A DNA stretch of 64,000 nucleotides from Paguma larvata (Eukaryota; Chordata; Mammalia; Carnivora; Viverridae), in assembly GCA_030068075.1 (NCBI GenBank), contig CM057830.1, positions 29,234,247 through 29,298,246 of the forward strand. Reading direction: 5' to 3'. The notes below the pieces were generated by a model. The model saw only the letters and a program-made list of their open reading frames with translations, made no database searches and was not told where the DNA came from. Made by a program: the position numbers and the translations under genes. This document shows, in pieces, positions 47,300 through 57,649 of this stretch (within the stretch, counting starts at the first letter, position 1; each line of letters opens with the position of its first letter).

Positions 47300-48400
47300 T
47301 GTTCAGTGGTCTCTTCTTCTATCTCCTCCTTTTCTGCCTATGGGCACCATTTAACTCTTGTAAGATGTATCCATGGTTTCACTTTGTCTAATTTTAAGGA
47401 AGAACGAGTTGTTAGTAGAACGGCATAATGTCCAGTCCATTTTTCAGTTAATTCTTAGTCAGGTCCATGCTCTACCAAGTGTTTAACAGGCCCTTGTCCC
47501 CAGGTTCAAACAGGTACAATGTTTCTTCCAGCAAGGGGCTGTCCTAGAGGAAGCAAACTTATGAATAAGGGTTAATATTTGGTTTGAATGTTGTACATAT
47601 TGTTTAATTTTTGTTTCTCTCCCTATCTGGGTGAGAAGAGGCAGAACACAAGAGGCCAGGAATGATCTCCCATATGCAATTTCATAGGGCTCAATCTGAG
47701 CCTATGTCTAGGTGCCACCCTTAGGTGCAGAAGGGTAAACAGTAGCACTTTATCCCATGTTAAATGATACCACTTTGCAGTGGTCTTTTTCAAAGTATGG
47801 TTCATTTTCTCTGTTTTTCCCATTGACTATGGTCTCCATGAAGCATGGAGTTTCCACTTTATCGGTAGCATTTTACTCACTTGTGGAGTGACTTCAGAAA
47901 TGCATGAGGCCCCATTATCATTCTGAATGTAGTCTGGTAGGCTATACCTGGATACCAAATCCTTTAGGAGAACTGGGACTATTTCAGAAGCTCCTTCCAT
48001 TTGTCTGCAGAGAGCCTCGACCCACCCAGGAAAAGTATCCACAACCACAAGTAAGTACTTAAAATTTCTTGGAGCCTTAGGCATTTGGGTAAAATCCACT
48101 TGCCATTCTTCAAAAAGGATGTGCCTGAATACTGGACTAGCATGCTCAGAGTCTGTTCAGTCTTTTGGAGATATGGTCCACATGAATGAAGGTGTACTAT
48201 ATCCAGTAGGGCATCCTGTCCATAATGGGTGCTCTCATGCAGATATTTAAGGAATGAGTAAACAAGCACTTCTGGTAAGTGAATCAGACCATGTATATTG
48301 ACTCTTCAAGTAGAGATATCGTCTCATTTAGTAAAACCCCAATTGAGAGAATGCTTTTCATTGGCCTCAGTGTAGCAGGGTTTAAGTCCATTCAAGTCAG
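47300..48400 (-). pseudogene. pol: integrase part of class I ERV
   Basis: Zinc-binding N-terminus (LHESTHYGQDALLD, about 48240-48200), catalytic core (MDFTQMPKAPRNF at 48099 and VDTFPGWVEA about 48040, then QNDNGA about 47928), an MNHTLKKT stretch at 47805 and a C-terminal WTGHYAVLLTTRSSLK stretch near 47440-47395 occur in the right order but in changing frames. In an intact element it would join viral DNA to host DNA. Several frameshifts and stops. A SINE (48401-48600) separates it from RNase H. Confidence 0.9.
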
Positions 48401-48600
48401 GGCACCTGGGTGCCTCAGTTGGTTAAGCATCTGAATTGGACTCAGGTCATGATCTCACCGTTTGTGAGTTCAAGCCCCGCATCAGGCTCTGTGCTGACAG
48501 CTCAGAACATGGAGCCTGTTTCAGATTGTGTCTCCCTCTCTCTCTGCCCCTCCCCTGCTGACACTCTGTCTCTGTCTCTCTCAAAAACAATTTAAAAAAA
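48401..48600 (+). mobile_element. CAN SINE inside pol
   Basis: GGGCACCTGGGTGCCTCAG head. Flanks tccattcaagtca / tccacttaagtca (48388-48400, 48601-48613). Confidence 0.93.
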
Positions 48601-48619
48601 TCCACTTAAGTCAAAATTA

Positions 48620-49060
48620 GGGATCAGCACTCCACGGAATGATTGAGTTCTGATTGCTGTTGTCTGGCTGCTTTATCTGCAGCTTGATTCCCTTTTGCTT
48701 CATAAGAATTGGTCTGCTGATGGCCTGGGCAATGCATAATAATCACCTCAGATGGTAATGCCTCTGTTTCTAATCAAGCCACGATTTCCAGGGAAAACTT
48801 CATGTCCTTGTTCCCTGAAGTAAAGAACCCCCTTTCTTTCTAGTTAATGCCGTGGGCATGAACTATTGTAAAGGCATATTTAGAAAATGTATAAATGTTC
48901 ACCTTTTATTTTTGAAGATAGCTGCAAGGCCAGTCTTGGTACAATCAGCTTGGCCTTTTGGGCAGAAGTCCTTGGGAAAATAGCCTTAGCCTCTATGCTA
49001 TGAAACTGGTACTGTCAGTGGACAGTTCCCAATCCGTATCATGTAGAGGCTGATCTGTTA
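48620..49060 (-). pseudogene. pol: RNase H part of class I ERV
   Basis: LHDTDWELSTDSTSF near 49025 matches the start of the retroviral RNase H domain; HAHGIN, KERGFFTSG and [16 protein letters not shown] follow at about 48870-48690, then AADKAAR. Stops interrupt it. The domain would remove RNA from the RNA-DNA hybrid. Confidence 0.88.
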
Positions 49061-50316
49061 CATCCATCCTGCTTGAGAAAACAGTCTCGAGAATCTCCAA
49101 ACAGCCATGATCTGCCTTTGAGTCCTCCACTATTGGAAGTAAAGTGGCAGGATTTAATATTCCTGAAAATCTTAGGGTTACATTGGGATTATCCAAGAGA
49201 ACTGCCAGATATTTGCCTAGGAGCCCTGCAATAAACCAATAACTGCTCTTTTGCTCCAGTAATGTTAAAACTTGATATAATAAATATACACTTATGGGCT
49301 GTCCCAAAGTATACTTTTCAGCTTCTTTGAGTATGTCACAGGTAGCTGCCCCTGCTCAAAGATATGGAGCCAACCTTTTAGAGTTGCATCCAGCGTCTTG
49401 CTACAATAGGCAATGCGTTGGGGAGTATTCCCCAATATCTGAAGCAACATGCCTAGCCTAGACTCTGTCTTTCATGAACAGATGGCATAAAAGGTTTATT
49501 TGAATTTGGCAGGCTAGGGAAAAAATTGTCATCAGCTTTTCTTTTAATGCATTAAAAAATTGTTGGCACCCAGACATCCAAATCATAGAGTCTGTGTCTA
49601 TTTCTTTATAAAAGGGCCTAACTATTAAGGCAAAATTAGGCATCCATGTATGACAAAAACTTGTCATCCTGAAAATCTACAAAATTGCCTCCAATTTGTG
49701 GGTGTTTTGATGTTCACAATGGCTTGTTTCTGATCCACCATTAAGCTATGAATCATTTGACTTAATTGGAAGCCCAAGCAGGACACCTGTTGTTTATATA
49801 TCTGGGTCTTTTGAAGAGATACTGTATACTCACAGTTTGCCAGGTGGTTTAACATCAAGATTGATTTTGAGAGACTGTGTTCAAAATCAGGGCTGGTGAT
49901 CATCGAATCATCCATGTACTGGAGGAGTATCCCTTGATCTAACTCTAGTGTTCTTAAATCTTTGGCCAGTACCTCATCAAATAAAGTGGGCAAATTCTTA
50001 AACCCTTGAGGTAGTCCAATAGTATTGGGAAATTGTTTTAGTCTTTGGATCTTGTCATTCAAAGGCTAACAATAGCTGAGATTCAGAATCCAATGGGACC
50101 CCCCAAAAAGGCATCTTTTAAGTCTATAACAGAATACTAGCCATAATTTTCCAGTATGATGGTCAAGAGGGCATACGGATTAAGCTCAGAAGGGTGAATA
50201 AGGTCCTGCACAAATTGATGCTTGTTGGTAAGAGGCTTTTAACCCAGAAGTATGGGTGTATTGTATGGGGACTGGCAGGGTTGGATGAGTCCATGTTTTA
50301 AAAACTTAGATAAGGG

Positions 50317-50541
50317 CTGCCCGGGTGGCTCAGTTGGCTAAGTGTCTGACTCTTGATTTCAGCTCAGGTCATGATCCCACGGTTTGTGAATTCAAGCCCC
50401 ACATCGGGCTTTGCGCTGACAGCATGCCGAGCCTGCTTGGAATTCTCTCTCTCCTCTCTCCCTGTCCCTTCCCCCACTCATGCTCGCATGTCTACTTTTT
50501 CTCTTTCTATCTCAAAATAAATAAATAAACTTAAATTAAAA
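50317..50541 (+). mobile_element. CAN SINE inside pol
   Basis: GGCTGCCCGGGTGGCTCAG head, GCGCTGACAGCATGCCGAG middle, AAATAAATAAATAAAC tail. Confidence 0.92.
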
Positions 50542-50600
50542 ACATAGGTAAAACAGACTGGATACCCTTCAGCGCTTCCTTTTTTAAAGGGTTCTGTCTC

Positions 50601-50814
50601 AGGGCACCTGGATGGCATCAGTTAAGCGTCCGACTTCGGCTCAGGTCATGATCTCATAGTTAGTGAGCTGGAGCTCCGCACCGGGGTCTATGCTGACAGC
50701 TCAGAGCCTGGAGCCCGCTTCAGATTCTGTGTCTCCCTCTCCCTCTGCCCCTCCCCCATTTGCGTTCTGTCTCTCTCTCTTTCTCAAAAATAAATAAACA
50801 TGAAAAAAAAATTA
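50601..50814 (+). mobile_element. CAN SINE inside pol
   Basis: GGGCACCTGGATGGCATCAG head. Flanks aaagggttctgtctc / aaaggtactgtctc. Confidence 0.92.
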
Positions 50815-51039
50815 AAGGTACTGTCTCTTCTGGACTGGTTTTGCATGTTGTTTTGATTGTACAGGGACGGGGTAGCATTCTTTGATTTTCCTGGGATTCC
50901 CTTGGTCCACCCAGCATTACTTACACTTGGTAGATTTTAGGTGGAAACAGCTCTTCGTTTCTGCCCTGTCGAGTGAGGAGCAACTGGAAATAAAGAGTTT
51001 GTTCAGGAGGCACCTGTCAGTGGAACTGCTGTTGTTTTG

Positions 51040-51330
51040 GCAAGAATGTTATCTAGGCATTTAATTTGCATAGCAGGTCTCTCCCCAACAGTGGGATGAG
51101 GCAATCAGGTATAGACAAGAAACTGTTTTAATGTCTTTTCCCCCATTTGATGTTCTAAGGATGGCAAAACAGATGTCATTGAGGCTGTCTGGTTATGCCT
51201 ACAACAGCTACAGAACTGCCACTTTCCTTTGTCAACTTTGAATTTCAAACTGAATTAGCTGCACCTTTATTGATTGGGAAGTCAACCACCTGCTTCCCCT
51301 CTGTCAGTTGTACCCAGCACTCCTGTGGAG
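51040..51330 (-). pseudogene. Protease part of class I ERV
   Basis: A C-terminal LLGRDLL motif is visible near 51090-51070, in the right place between the nucleocapsid and reverse transcriptase. The active-site DTG is not visible in an open frame. Intact, it would cut Gag-Pol. Confidence 0.65.
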
Positions 51331-51375
51331 AGATGGAAATCATGCCATTCCAGTCACTGGAGCCCCCGTGTGTCC

Positions 51376-52813
51376 TCAATCCTCATCCGAGTCTGGGACC
51401 CATGAGGTCATCTGCTTTTGAGGTCGCCTTTTATCTGTTTTCACCTCTTTAAGTTTGAGACTCTCTCTTTTCCAGTGCCCTTGGTCCCTACAATTGGCAC
51501 ACTGATCAAAAGCAGGGGGTTTTCTTCCATTCTTCTGGGTTTGGTCTTTTTGAGGGTTGGTGGAGCTCTGAGGAACAGTAGCCTGTTTCATATGCTTTTT
51601 ATCCCTATAATTGAATACTTTAAAAGCAACTAAGAAGAGTTCATACCTACTGCTCCCTCGACTTTCTGTACCTTCTTTCCTATACCGGGGACACTTTGTC
51701 CAAGAAAGGTCATATTAACCATTTTCAGATTGTTGGGAGCCTTGGGATCCTCATCAGCATATTTTCAATAGGCTTGATAAATCCTCTCCAGAAATTTGGA
51801 GGGATCTTCATTTAATTTTTGTTGAATTGCCTAGATTTTAAGACTGTTTTGCTTTGGGATTCCTTGCCTCAATCCTGCTATCATACACCTTTGATAATGG
51901 TTCAAATAAACCAGTCCTTCAGCAGCATTTGACCACTGGGCTTGTCCTGCCAGTAGTGGAGTATTACCTGGATTTTTATCATACAGATGCCGACCTCCTC
52001 ATGTGGTTTATCAATCACTAGGTGCCACTCATTGGCTGTAAGGAGAAAACAGTCTGCACATATGCCCAGATAGGCTTATGAGTGGCAAAAATAATAGTGA
52101 GCAATTCAGACATTTTGTGAGGATCCTCTCTATAAGTAGGGTTTGAATTTTTCCAATTTAAAAGGTCTGAGGTAGAGAAAGGACCGTATGTCCAATAATA
52201 TCTGGCAAGCTGTCCCTGGGGATTCTTCCCTACAGGATATTGCTGTAAAGGAGATTTCCCTGTTCCAAATCAGGGTGTCTCCTGATCAAATTGGATGCTC
52301 TGGTGGGGATTAATAGGGGAGACCGTTCGTGACCCTAAAGCATAACTAGGTGGGGGAGAAACTGGGGCAGATGGGGCTCTGTGATGATCTACGGTAGGGG
52401 CCAGTAGAATTCAGGGGCAGGGGAGCTCAAAGATTGTAGCAAGTTCCTCATTTTATTTTTCTCCACTAGGCCTACTATCCTCACACACTTTAACCTCTGA
52501 CTTTCTTCGCATCATGAGCTTAGAGCCTTTTTGTACTGAATCTTTACTGTAACACCATAAAAGCCCAAATATATGGAATTTTATCCCATTTATCAGATCT
52601 TTGACAGAATAATTCTAATTGGAGGGTAGTATGGCAATTTGTAGGCCCATTCAAAAACAATTTTTCTCCTGATTCTAGTGCATCCATGGGCCATGTGGTG
52701 TTGCAGTAAAAAGTCATCTTCTTCTTAGTGATAGGCTTATAGTAATATGTAGACCACACCACCAAAATGCACTCGAAGGGACTGTCAGAGGGGAGGGAAG
52801 TAGCATTTCCCAT
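51376..52813 (-). pseudogene. gag of class I ERV
   Basis: Starts with MGNATS at 52813, a myristoylation-type N-terminus. The matrix frame (FYCNTTWP, then DKIPYIWAF) runs about 90 codons to a stop near 52544. Capsid fragments follow in several frames. The nucleocapsid frame at 51591-51376 has one zinc-knuckle-like CANCRDQGHWKRES (51501-51460), in which the last cysteine is a serine. A single CCHC-type knuckle is a class I trait. At least three stops or shifts separate the parts. Confidence 0.88.
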
Positions 52814-53407
52814 CCTGGAAAGAGAAGGAAGGAATGAGTAGGAAATGAAAGAAACCAAACCATACAGAGTAGTCTTCCAAATTCCAGAAAAGAAAAGCCA
52901 AATTCTTGGTGAGAGGGCGTGGAGACTACTAGTCTTATACCATGATTTCACATTACTTGGTACTGAGTATTAGACAGCTTAGTCCAAACGTGGAACTCAG
53001 AGGGTTCTGGCAAGCACATCAATACTACTTACCCAGAAGAATGAAGCTGGGTGCTTCCCAAATCTGTTTCTCTTTTCAAACCATATGCGAAGTGGCAGCT
53101 GTATCAGCAAGGAGAGGATGGGGAGCTTCCCTGAGGCAAATGGTCTCTTCCACTGATGGGACTACCCTTTGGCCACCCCTCTGAGGCAGTCCAATCCCTG
53201 GGAGGGGTCAAGGCACTTACCTGATCAAGAGTCTGTGAAGATGGTCCCTGAACAAAGCACCATACTCTTCCTGGCTGGCTTGCCAAAAACTATTATTGAT
53301 CAATCTATCATAGTCACTAACTCGAGGTATGTGAGCCTTGGCATGCTGCCATGGTCAACTGCTCCGTCCTGGGGAATTCTGAGGGGGCTGGACAACTCAA
53401 AAGCATA
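52814..53407 (-). other. 5' leader of class I ERV
   Basis: About 600 bases between primer site and gag. Contains a consensus splice donor CAG|GTAAGTG at 53223-53216, the expected place for the subgenomic env splice, and a second weaker GGGTAAGTAG near 53030. Confidence 0.65.
53217..53223 (-). promoter_or_regulatory. Splice donor in ERV leader
   Basis: CAG|GTAA on the minus strand with GT at 53220-53219, a strong match to the consensus (CAGGTAAGT). Confidence 0.5.
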
Positions 53408-53427
53408 GATCCTGGCTGAGTTTGCCA
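53408..53427 (-). other. tRNA-Arg-like primer binding site
   Basis: TGGCAAACTCAGCCAGGATC on the minus strand, four bases from the LTR end. It matches the complement of the 3' end of tRNA-Arg(ACG) (TGGCGAGCCAGCCAGGAGTC) with a few changes and one-base shifts. Confidence 0.65.
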
Positions 53428-53431
53428 GTTC

Positions 53432-54133
53432 TGTTGTTGAGCAAACTCTGATAAAACTCATTGCAAAGGGGCACCTGGGTGGCTCAGTTGGTTAAGCGTC
53501 TGACTCTTGATCTCAGCTCAGGTGTTGATCTCAGGGTTGTGAATTCACGTTGGGCTCCACACTGGGCATGGAGCCTAGTTAAAAATAAAACAAAACAAAC
53601 AAACGAACTCATTGTAAGAGAAGCCAGTAACTCAAGAGATGAGGGTTTGGAAAAGAGAAAGGGAGAAATTTATTTTGGGTGCTGGTAGCCAGAGGCAGTG
53701 ACAGGCTCAAGCCTTAAGAACCAACCTCTCTGCCAGCAAGGTAGACACCTAGAATTTTATAAGAAGGGATTGGGAGGGGGATATATGCAAGAGAGCAGGC
53801 AGAGAGTACATGATCATATGCGTGGTCGTATGTCTTCAGTGATGATCATGGGCAGGGAAGGGGACATGGGAGCATGGTCTTCTAGGCATTCCATTGCTAT
53901 CAGGGCTTTTCTGATAGCAGTTGGAATATTCTGGTCTTTGCAAAATCTCTTCTTCAATGCCTCAAGAAAGTGCAATAAGAAATAAGAACAGTGGATTTTA
54001 GTTAGAGCATAAGTTAAGTGGTCTTGTCTATTTCTGGTTTGACTTTTGGGGTCTATAGTTGAGCAAGAGGGCTTGCTGACAAACTGACATATAGCAAGCT
54101 GATAAATTATATTGTTGTAAGCAAAGTGAAACA
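53432..54133 (-). mobile_element. 5' LTR (F) of class I ERV, split by a SINE
   Basis: TGTTTCACTTTGC start at 54133 and CTCAACAACA end at 53432. A TTATAAAA TATA-like box at about 53755-53764 and AATAAA at 53669-53674 lie in the right order. Without the SINE it is about 560 bases. Confidence 0.78.
53469..53607 (+). mobile_element. Short CAN SINE in LTR F
   Basis: GGGGCACCTGGGTGGCTCAG to TGGGCATGGAGCC, then an AAAACAAAACAAAC tail with no TC tract. Flanks actcattgcaa / actcattgtaa. Confidence 0.9.
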
Positions 54134-54608
54134 TTTATCTTTTCTACCTTACCTGAACCCTCCAGAATTCAAAAACTCTCAGTGAGTATACTTATATTTT
54201 TATGGCAATATATTTATTTGCACAAATTCAGTAAGAATTAGTTCTTGTAACAGGATACAATTGGAAACATTAGTTCCATTAGCAAGGCTTTGACAGGCAC
54301 ATCATATCTGGGAAAGACATACATAGACTCAGATATGACCAGACAGCTTTAAGGAACTAAGGTTGACTCTATGGAGCCAACAAAGCCCCTTGGAAATCTC
54401 AGCTTGATACCTTGTTTACAGAGTTGCCAGCAGCCTTACCAGATGAGTAAAGAAGGTCGTTTTCTGGCAGGTGCAGGAACTTCAGGATATATTGGGACCT
54501 CCAGAAGAGGATTCATGAAAATCTGTAGGCCTTGCAGGTGAAGTCTGGCAAGTATTTGGCACAAGTATTGGCTTGACTTTTGGCCTTAAGAGACTATTAA
54601 AAGTTCAG

Positions 54609-54783
54609 GGGTGCCTGGATGTCTCAGTCAAGTGTCCTACTCTTGATTTTGGCTGAGGTCATGACCTCAAAGTTTGTGAGTTCAAGCCCCACACTGGGCT
54701 CCGCATTGACAGTACAGAGCCTGATTGGGATTCTCTCTCTCTGTCTCTCCCTCTCTCTCTCTGCTCTTTCCCTGCTCATGTCT

Positions 54784-54830
<47 letters not shown>

Positions 54831-54854
54831 ATGAATAAATAAACTTAAAAAAAA
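54609..54854 (+). mobile_element. CAN SINE (first of a chained pair)
   Basis: GGGTGCCTGGATGTCTCAG head, ~38-base TC run at 54791-54829, AATGAATAAATAAAC tail. Flank aaaagttca is repeated after the tail. Confidence 0.93.
54791..54829. repeat. (TC)n in SINE
   Basis: Nineteen or so TC units, expanded from the SINE's polypyrimidine tract. Confidence 0.95.
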
Positions 54855-54869
54855 AAAGTTCAATCTATA

Positions 54870-55079
54870 GAGGTGCCTGGATGGCTCAGTCGGTGGAGGG
54901 TCTGACTCTTGATTTCAGCTCAGGTCATGATCCCAGGGTCGCAGGATTGACCCCTGCATTAGGCTCCACACTAAGTGGGGCTTGCTTAAGGTTCTCTCTC
55001 TCTCTCTCTCTCTTTGCCACTTTCCTCTGCTCGCCTGCTCTCTCTCTCTAAAAAAAAATTAAATTTAAATTAAAAAATA
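54870..55079 (+). mobile_element. CAN SINE (second of a chained pair)
   Basis: GAGGTGCCTGGATGGCTCAG head. The exact flank aaagttcaatctata at 54855-54869 and 55080-55094 overlaps the first SINE's duplicated flank, so it landed in the copy left by the first. Confidence 0.95.
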
Positions 55080-55937
55080 AAGTTCAATCTATAAATTTGT
55101 ATAAAAAGTTCCAGTAAAGTAGATTTTAAAGAGCCTATATGGTCAACCGCCATTCTTGCTGCATTTACATAAATTATCACGCCAAGTGTTTTTGAAACTA
55201 GACATATTTCATTAACACATTAATATTAATTTGTCTATCTTTGGTAGACAGGATGGTGATTATATGGAAAGACAAATGTTTTAATAACATACGTGCGCAA
55301 ATACGAGATTCTAAAACTGTTTATTATAAATTAGACTAGATCCTGATTTCTTCTAGTTTCCTCCAATGTCTGGCTACAACTCTCCAAACTTTTTAATTTT
55401 TCACTCACCTTTCTAAGTTGGATACATTTGAGAACCAAAACTGCCCTTTCTCCTGAAGCCCTGGAAATTAAATATGAACAATTCGATGTCAACTGCAGAG
55501 AGGTCAATCCAACAGCTCATGTATGAGACCATCTTCATGCCTGTTGCTCTGTGGGCCACTCAGAGATCACCAGATACCTTTGAACTTCAAACCAGGAAGA
55601 TCCATCAGATTGCCATGGCCTGCTCTCACTCTATCTAAATATACTTCCAGCTTGACATCTCGAAATCTCCACTGGCTATACTCAGAATTCAGAAATTCAT
55701 TTATACTTTGATTCAACCATCATCTACTGTTTTTCTTTTGTTGCCATAGAAATGTCTATGTCTACCTGATTTCTTGACCCACAGGCCTCACTTTGAGAAC
55801 ACGTCTGCCTCACTGCCTCCTGAAATGAGTTAAACTGAACTGACCTAGTGACAAGACTAATAGACTGGTTCGATATGATGAAACTTAAAAGCAACATTTA
55901 ATGTGTGAAACTTGAGAGAAGTTTCAGAGGGGGGAAC

Positions 55938-56638
55938 TGTAGGTATGAAGGGCAGGCGGCCCCAAGATGGGCTACTTTGACTTGAACTTTATTTTGAGTT
56001 CAAAGTGATCAAAACCCAGGAGATTAGAAAAAGCTCTTCATCTCCTCCTCATCTGCTTGCTTGGACCCAGGAAGAAAGGTATTAACAGAAATTCCACTTT
56101 TTTTTTTTTGGAACTATAATCAGTATGCGGTACTTTATTTTATTTTTTTTATAGTTTTATATTCTTTTTTTTATAATAGTTTATTTTCAAATTGGTTTAC
56201 ATATAACACCCAGTGTTCATCCCAACACGTGCCCTCTTTAGTGCCCATCACCCCCTCTGCCCCCTCCCTCACCCCCCTCACCCTCAATTCCTTCTTAGTC
56301 TTTGAGAGTCTCTGTTGGGGCTGGGAGAAAGGACACAGAAATTCCACTTTACCTAAAATACTTATCTACATAATAAAGCAGCCTTTGTTTTCTCAATGCC
56401 TCCTTTCACCTTCCTGCTGATAGTCTTTTTCCCCCTTTATGTCCTCAGACCCGTACCCCTCTCAGCTCATACAAGCATCATGTTGCCCATCTTTGGAATT
56501 TACATGTCTGTGTAGTTTCCTCTTTAGTATGTATGCTATTGAATTTATTTTTCTCCTGTTAATCTATCTCATGTTAATTTGATTCTTAGTCTAGCTAGAA
56601 GGATCTTGAAGGGTATAGTAAATTCTTCCTCCCCAACA
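55938..56638 (+). mobile_element. 3' LTR of plus-strand family-A provirus, split by an L1
   Basis: TGTAGGTATG start, CCCCAACA end. Landmarks: GGCCCCAAGATGGGCTACTT, TTCAAAGTGATCAAAACCC, CACCTTCCTGCTGATAG, CTTTGGAATTTACATGTCTG, CCTGTTAATCTATCTCATG. About 450 bases when the L1 is removed. Confidence 0.87.
56101..56334 (-). mobile_element. LINE-1 3' end, very short, inserted in LTR A
   Basis: 234 bases of the antisense L1 3'UTR (TTTCAAATTGGTTTACATAT, AACACCCAGTGTTCATCCC). Perfect 16-base duplication acagaaattccacttt at 56085-56100 and 56335-56350. Confidence 0.95.
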
Positions 56639-56955
56639 ATGTACGTGCAACACACAAAAACACATATTTCTATTGGACATATTGGCAAGTGAGTGAACTA
56701 AATTTTGAATCTTCTGATGTGGGGAACAAAGGCAGAAAGAAATGTAGGTACAATTGAATTTCCTCACTGCCTACGGCCCATTGACAAGTCCTTGAAACAA
56801 GCAGAATGACTTTCCTCTGAAAGCTCAGCTGCCTTGATGTTGACATTTTGCTAAGGGCAAAAGGCAATCTTATCCCAACGCCCCAGGATCCTGTGAGTCT
56901 TCTTTAGGATATGAAAATCCCATTGGAAACTTCCTTTAGCTCTACCTCCCCAAGA
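56639..56955. other. Spacer, unassigned
   Basis: No gene and no repeat that I can name. Confidence 0.35.
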
Positions 56956-57649
56956 TGTATGTCAGCAATCGTTCTCCAAACATATGGCCCACTGATATAC
57001 ATCTGAAGGGTCTCATGACCAAGGTTTTACTAGACAGCAGTAAGTGACCTCATCCTAACAGCAGCTAGTGCCTCAAGGTCCTGGAAACCTTGCTTCCGAA
57101 TTCCTTAGAAATTTATTCTATCCCCAAACCCCTTCCAACTTGAAAGTATATAATCAGCCACCTGTCACAACTCCAGGACAGCTCTTTCTGCCTGTAAGGG
57201 CAAATCGGGACTGATTCCATTTTGCTTAAGGGCAAACTGGGACTGACTCCATTGTGTTCTGTGTCCTCCGCCTTGAGTCCCCAGGGCCTGCGCAGAAGCT
57301 TGACCTGTGGGACAGGACCTTTGACCCTTCCTCAGCCAATTGGCTAGGGTCACGACCATCACCCCTCCTACTGCCCCTAGACCCCTTTAAAACTATTGTG
57401 TTTTTGGAACGGGCTCTCTCTCTCTCGACCCACTGCTGCGTCGGTGCGGTAGGAGATTGAGCTCGAGCTAGCTCAATTAAAGGCTCTTTGTTCTTGCATC
57501 GGACTCGGCTCCCTGGTGGTTCTTGGGGTCCCCGAATTCTGGGCATAACACTGCCCACACGTCTCGTCCCTGTGCTTTCACAAAACCACTTTTTTGCACC
57601 GATGACTTCTCAAAAATTCTTTCTTGACCCTCAGCTCTGAAGCCCAACA
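56956..57649 (+). mobile_element. LTR E, split by LTR D
   Basis: The halves 56956-57192 and 57556-57649 form one LTR: TATATAATCAGCC (TATA-like) near 57147, CTCTTTCTGCC, then CCTGTGCTTTCACAAAACCAC, TCAAAAATTCTTTCTTGACC and an AGCCCAACA end. Typical gammaretrovirus-type U3-R-U5 order. Left boundary is approximate. Confidence 0.78.
57193..57550 (+). mobile_element. LTR D nested in LTR E
   Basis: 358 bases, TGTAAGGGCAAATCGGG to GGGCATAACA. Contains CCTTTAAAACTATTG (TATA-like), GAGCTAGCTCAATTAAAGGC (poly-A signal region) and CGGCTCCCTGGTGG. Exact 5-base duplication ctgcc at 57188-57192 and 57551-57555. Confidence 0.9.

Larger units (their letters stand above)
49061..50870 (-). pseudogene. pol: reverse transcriptase of class I ERV
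   Basis: Order on the minus strand: CQSPYNTPILL (about 50270), LPQGFKNLPTLFDE (about 50014-49973), YMDD at 49907-49918, CLGFQLS near 49790, then connection/thumb pieces with FYKEIDTD (49620). Intact, it would copy viral RNA into DNA. It carries frameshifts at roughly 50065 and 49664 and stops elsewhere, and two SINEs (50317-50541, 50601-50814) interrupt its N-terminal part. YMDD is seen where most class I elements have YVDD. Confidence 0.92.
54134..55937 (+). mobile_element. Interior of plus-strand family-A provirus, last part
   Basis: Resumes family-A sequence after the nested ERV. The end (CTCCTGAAATGAGTTAAACTG, CAAGACTAATAGACTGG, ACATTTAATGTGTGAAACTT) matches the reverse complement of 39000-39110. 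The GCAGAGGGGGGAAC-type purine tract directly before the LTR fits a polypurine tract. The part 54134-54600 has no match in the minus copy, which seems to lack it. No retroviral frame survives. Confidence 0.6.

Noticed and set aside
49664..50062. Reverse transcriptase frame of 132 codons
   Set aside because: As a gene it is not intact: pol upstream and downstream is frameshifted, stopped and cut by SINEs, so it is annotated as a pseudogene only.
55523..55711. 62-codon frame beginning MRPSSCLLLCGPL, signal-peptide-like
   Set aside because: Sits in provirus interior, with no similar frame in the other copies of the same interior.
43639..56638. Exact target duplication for the plus-strand A provirus
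   Set aside because: Flanks tatat and atgta do not match exactly; I do not claim one.
57226..57558. 110-codon minus-strand frame
   Set aside because: Antisense of LTR D; no known protein and LTRs of this type do not code.
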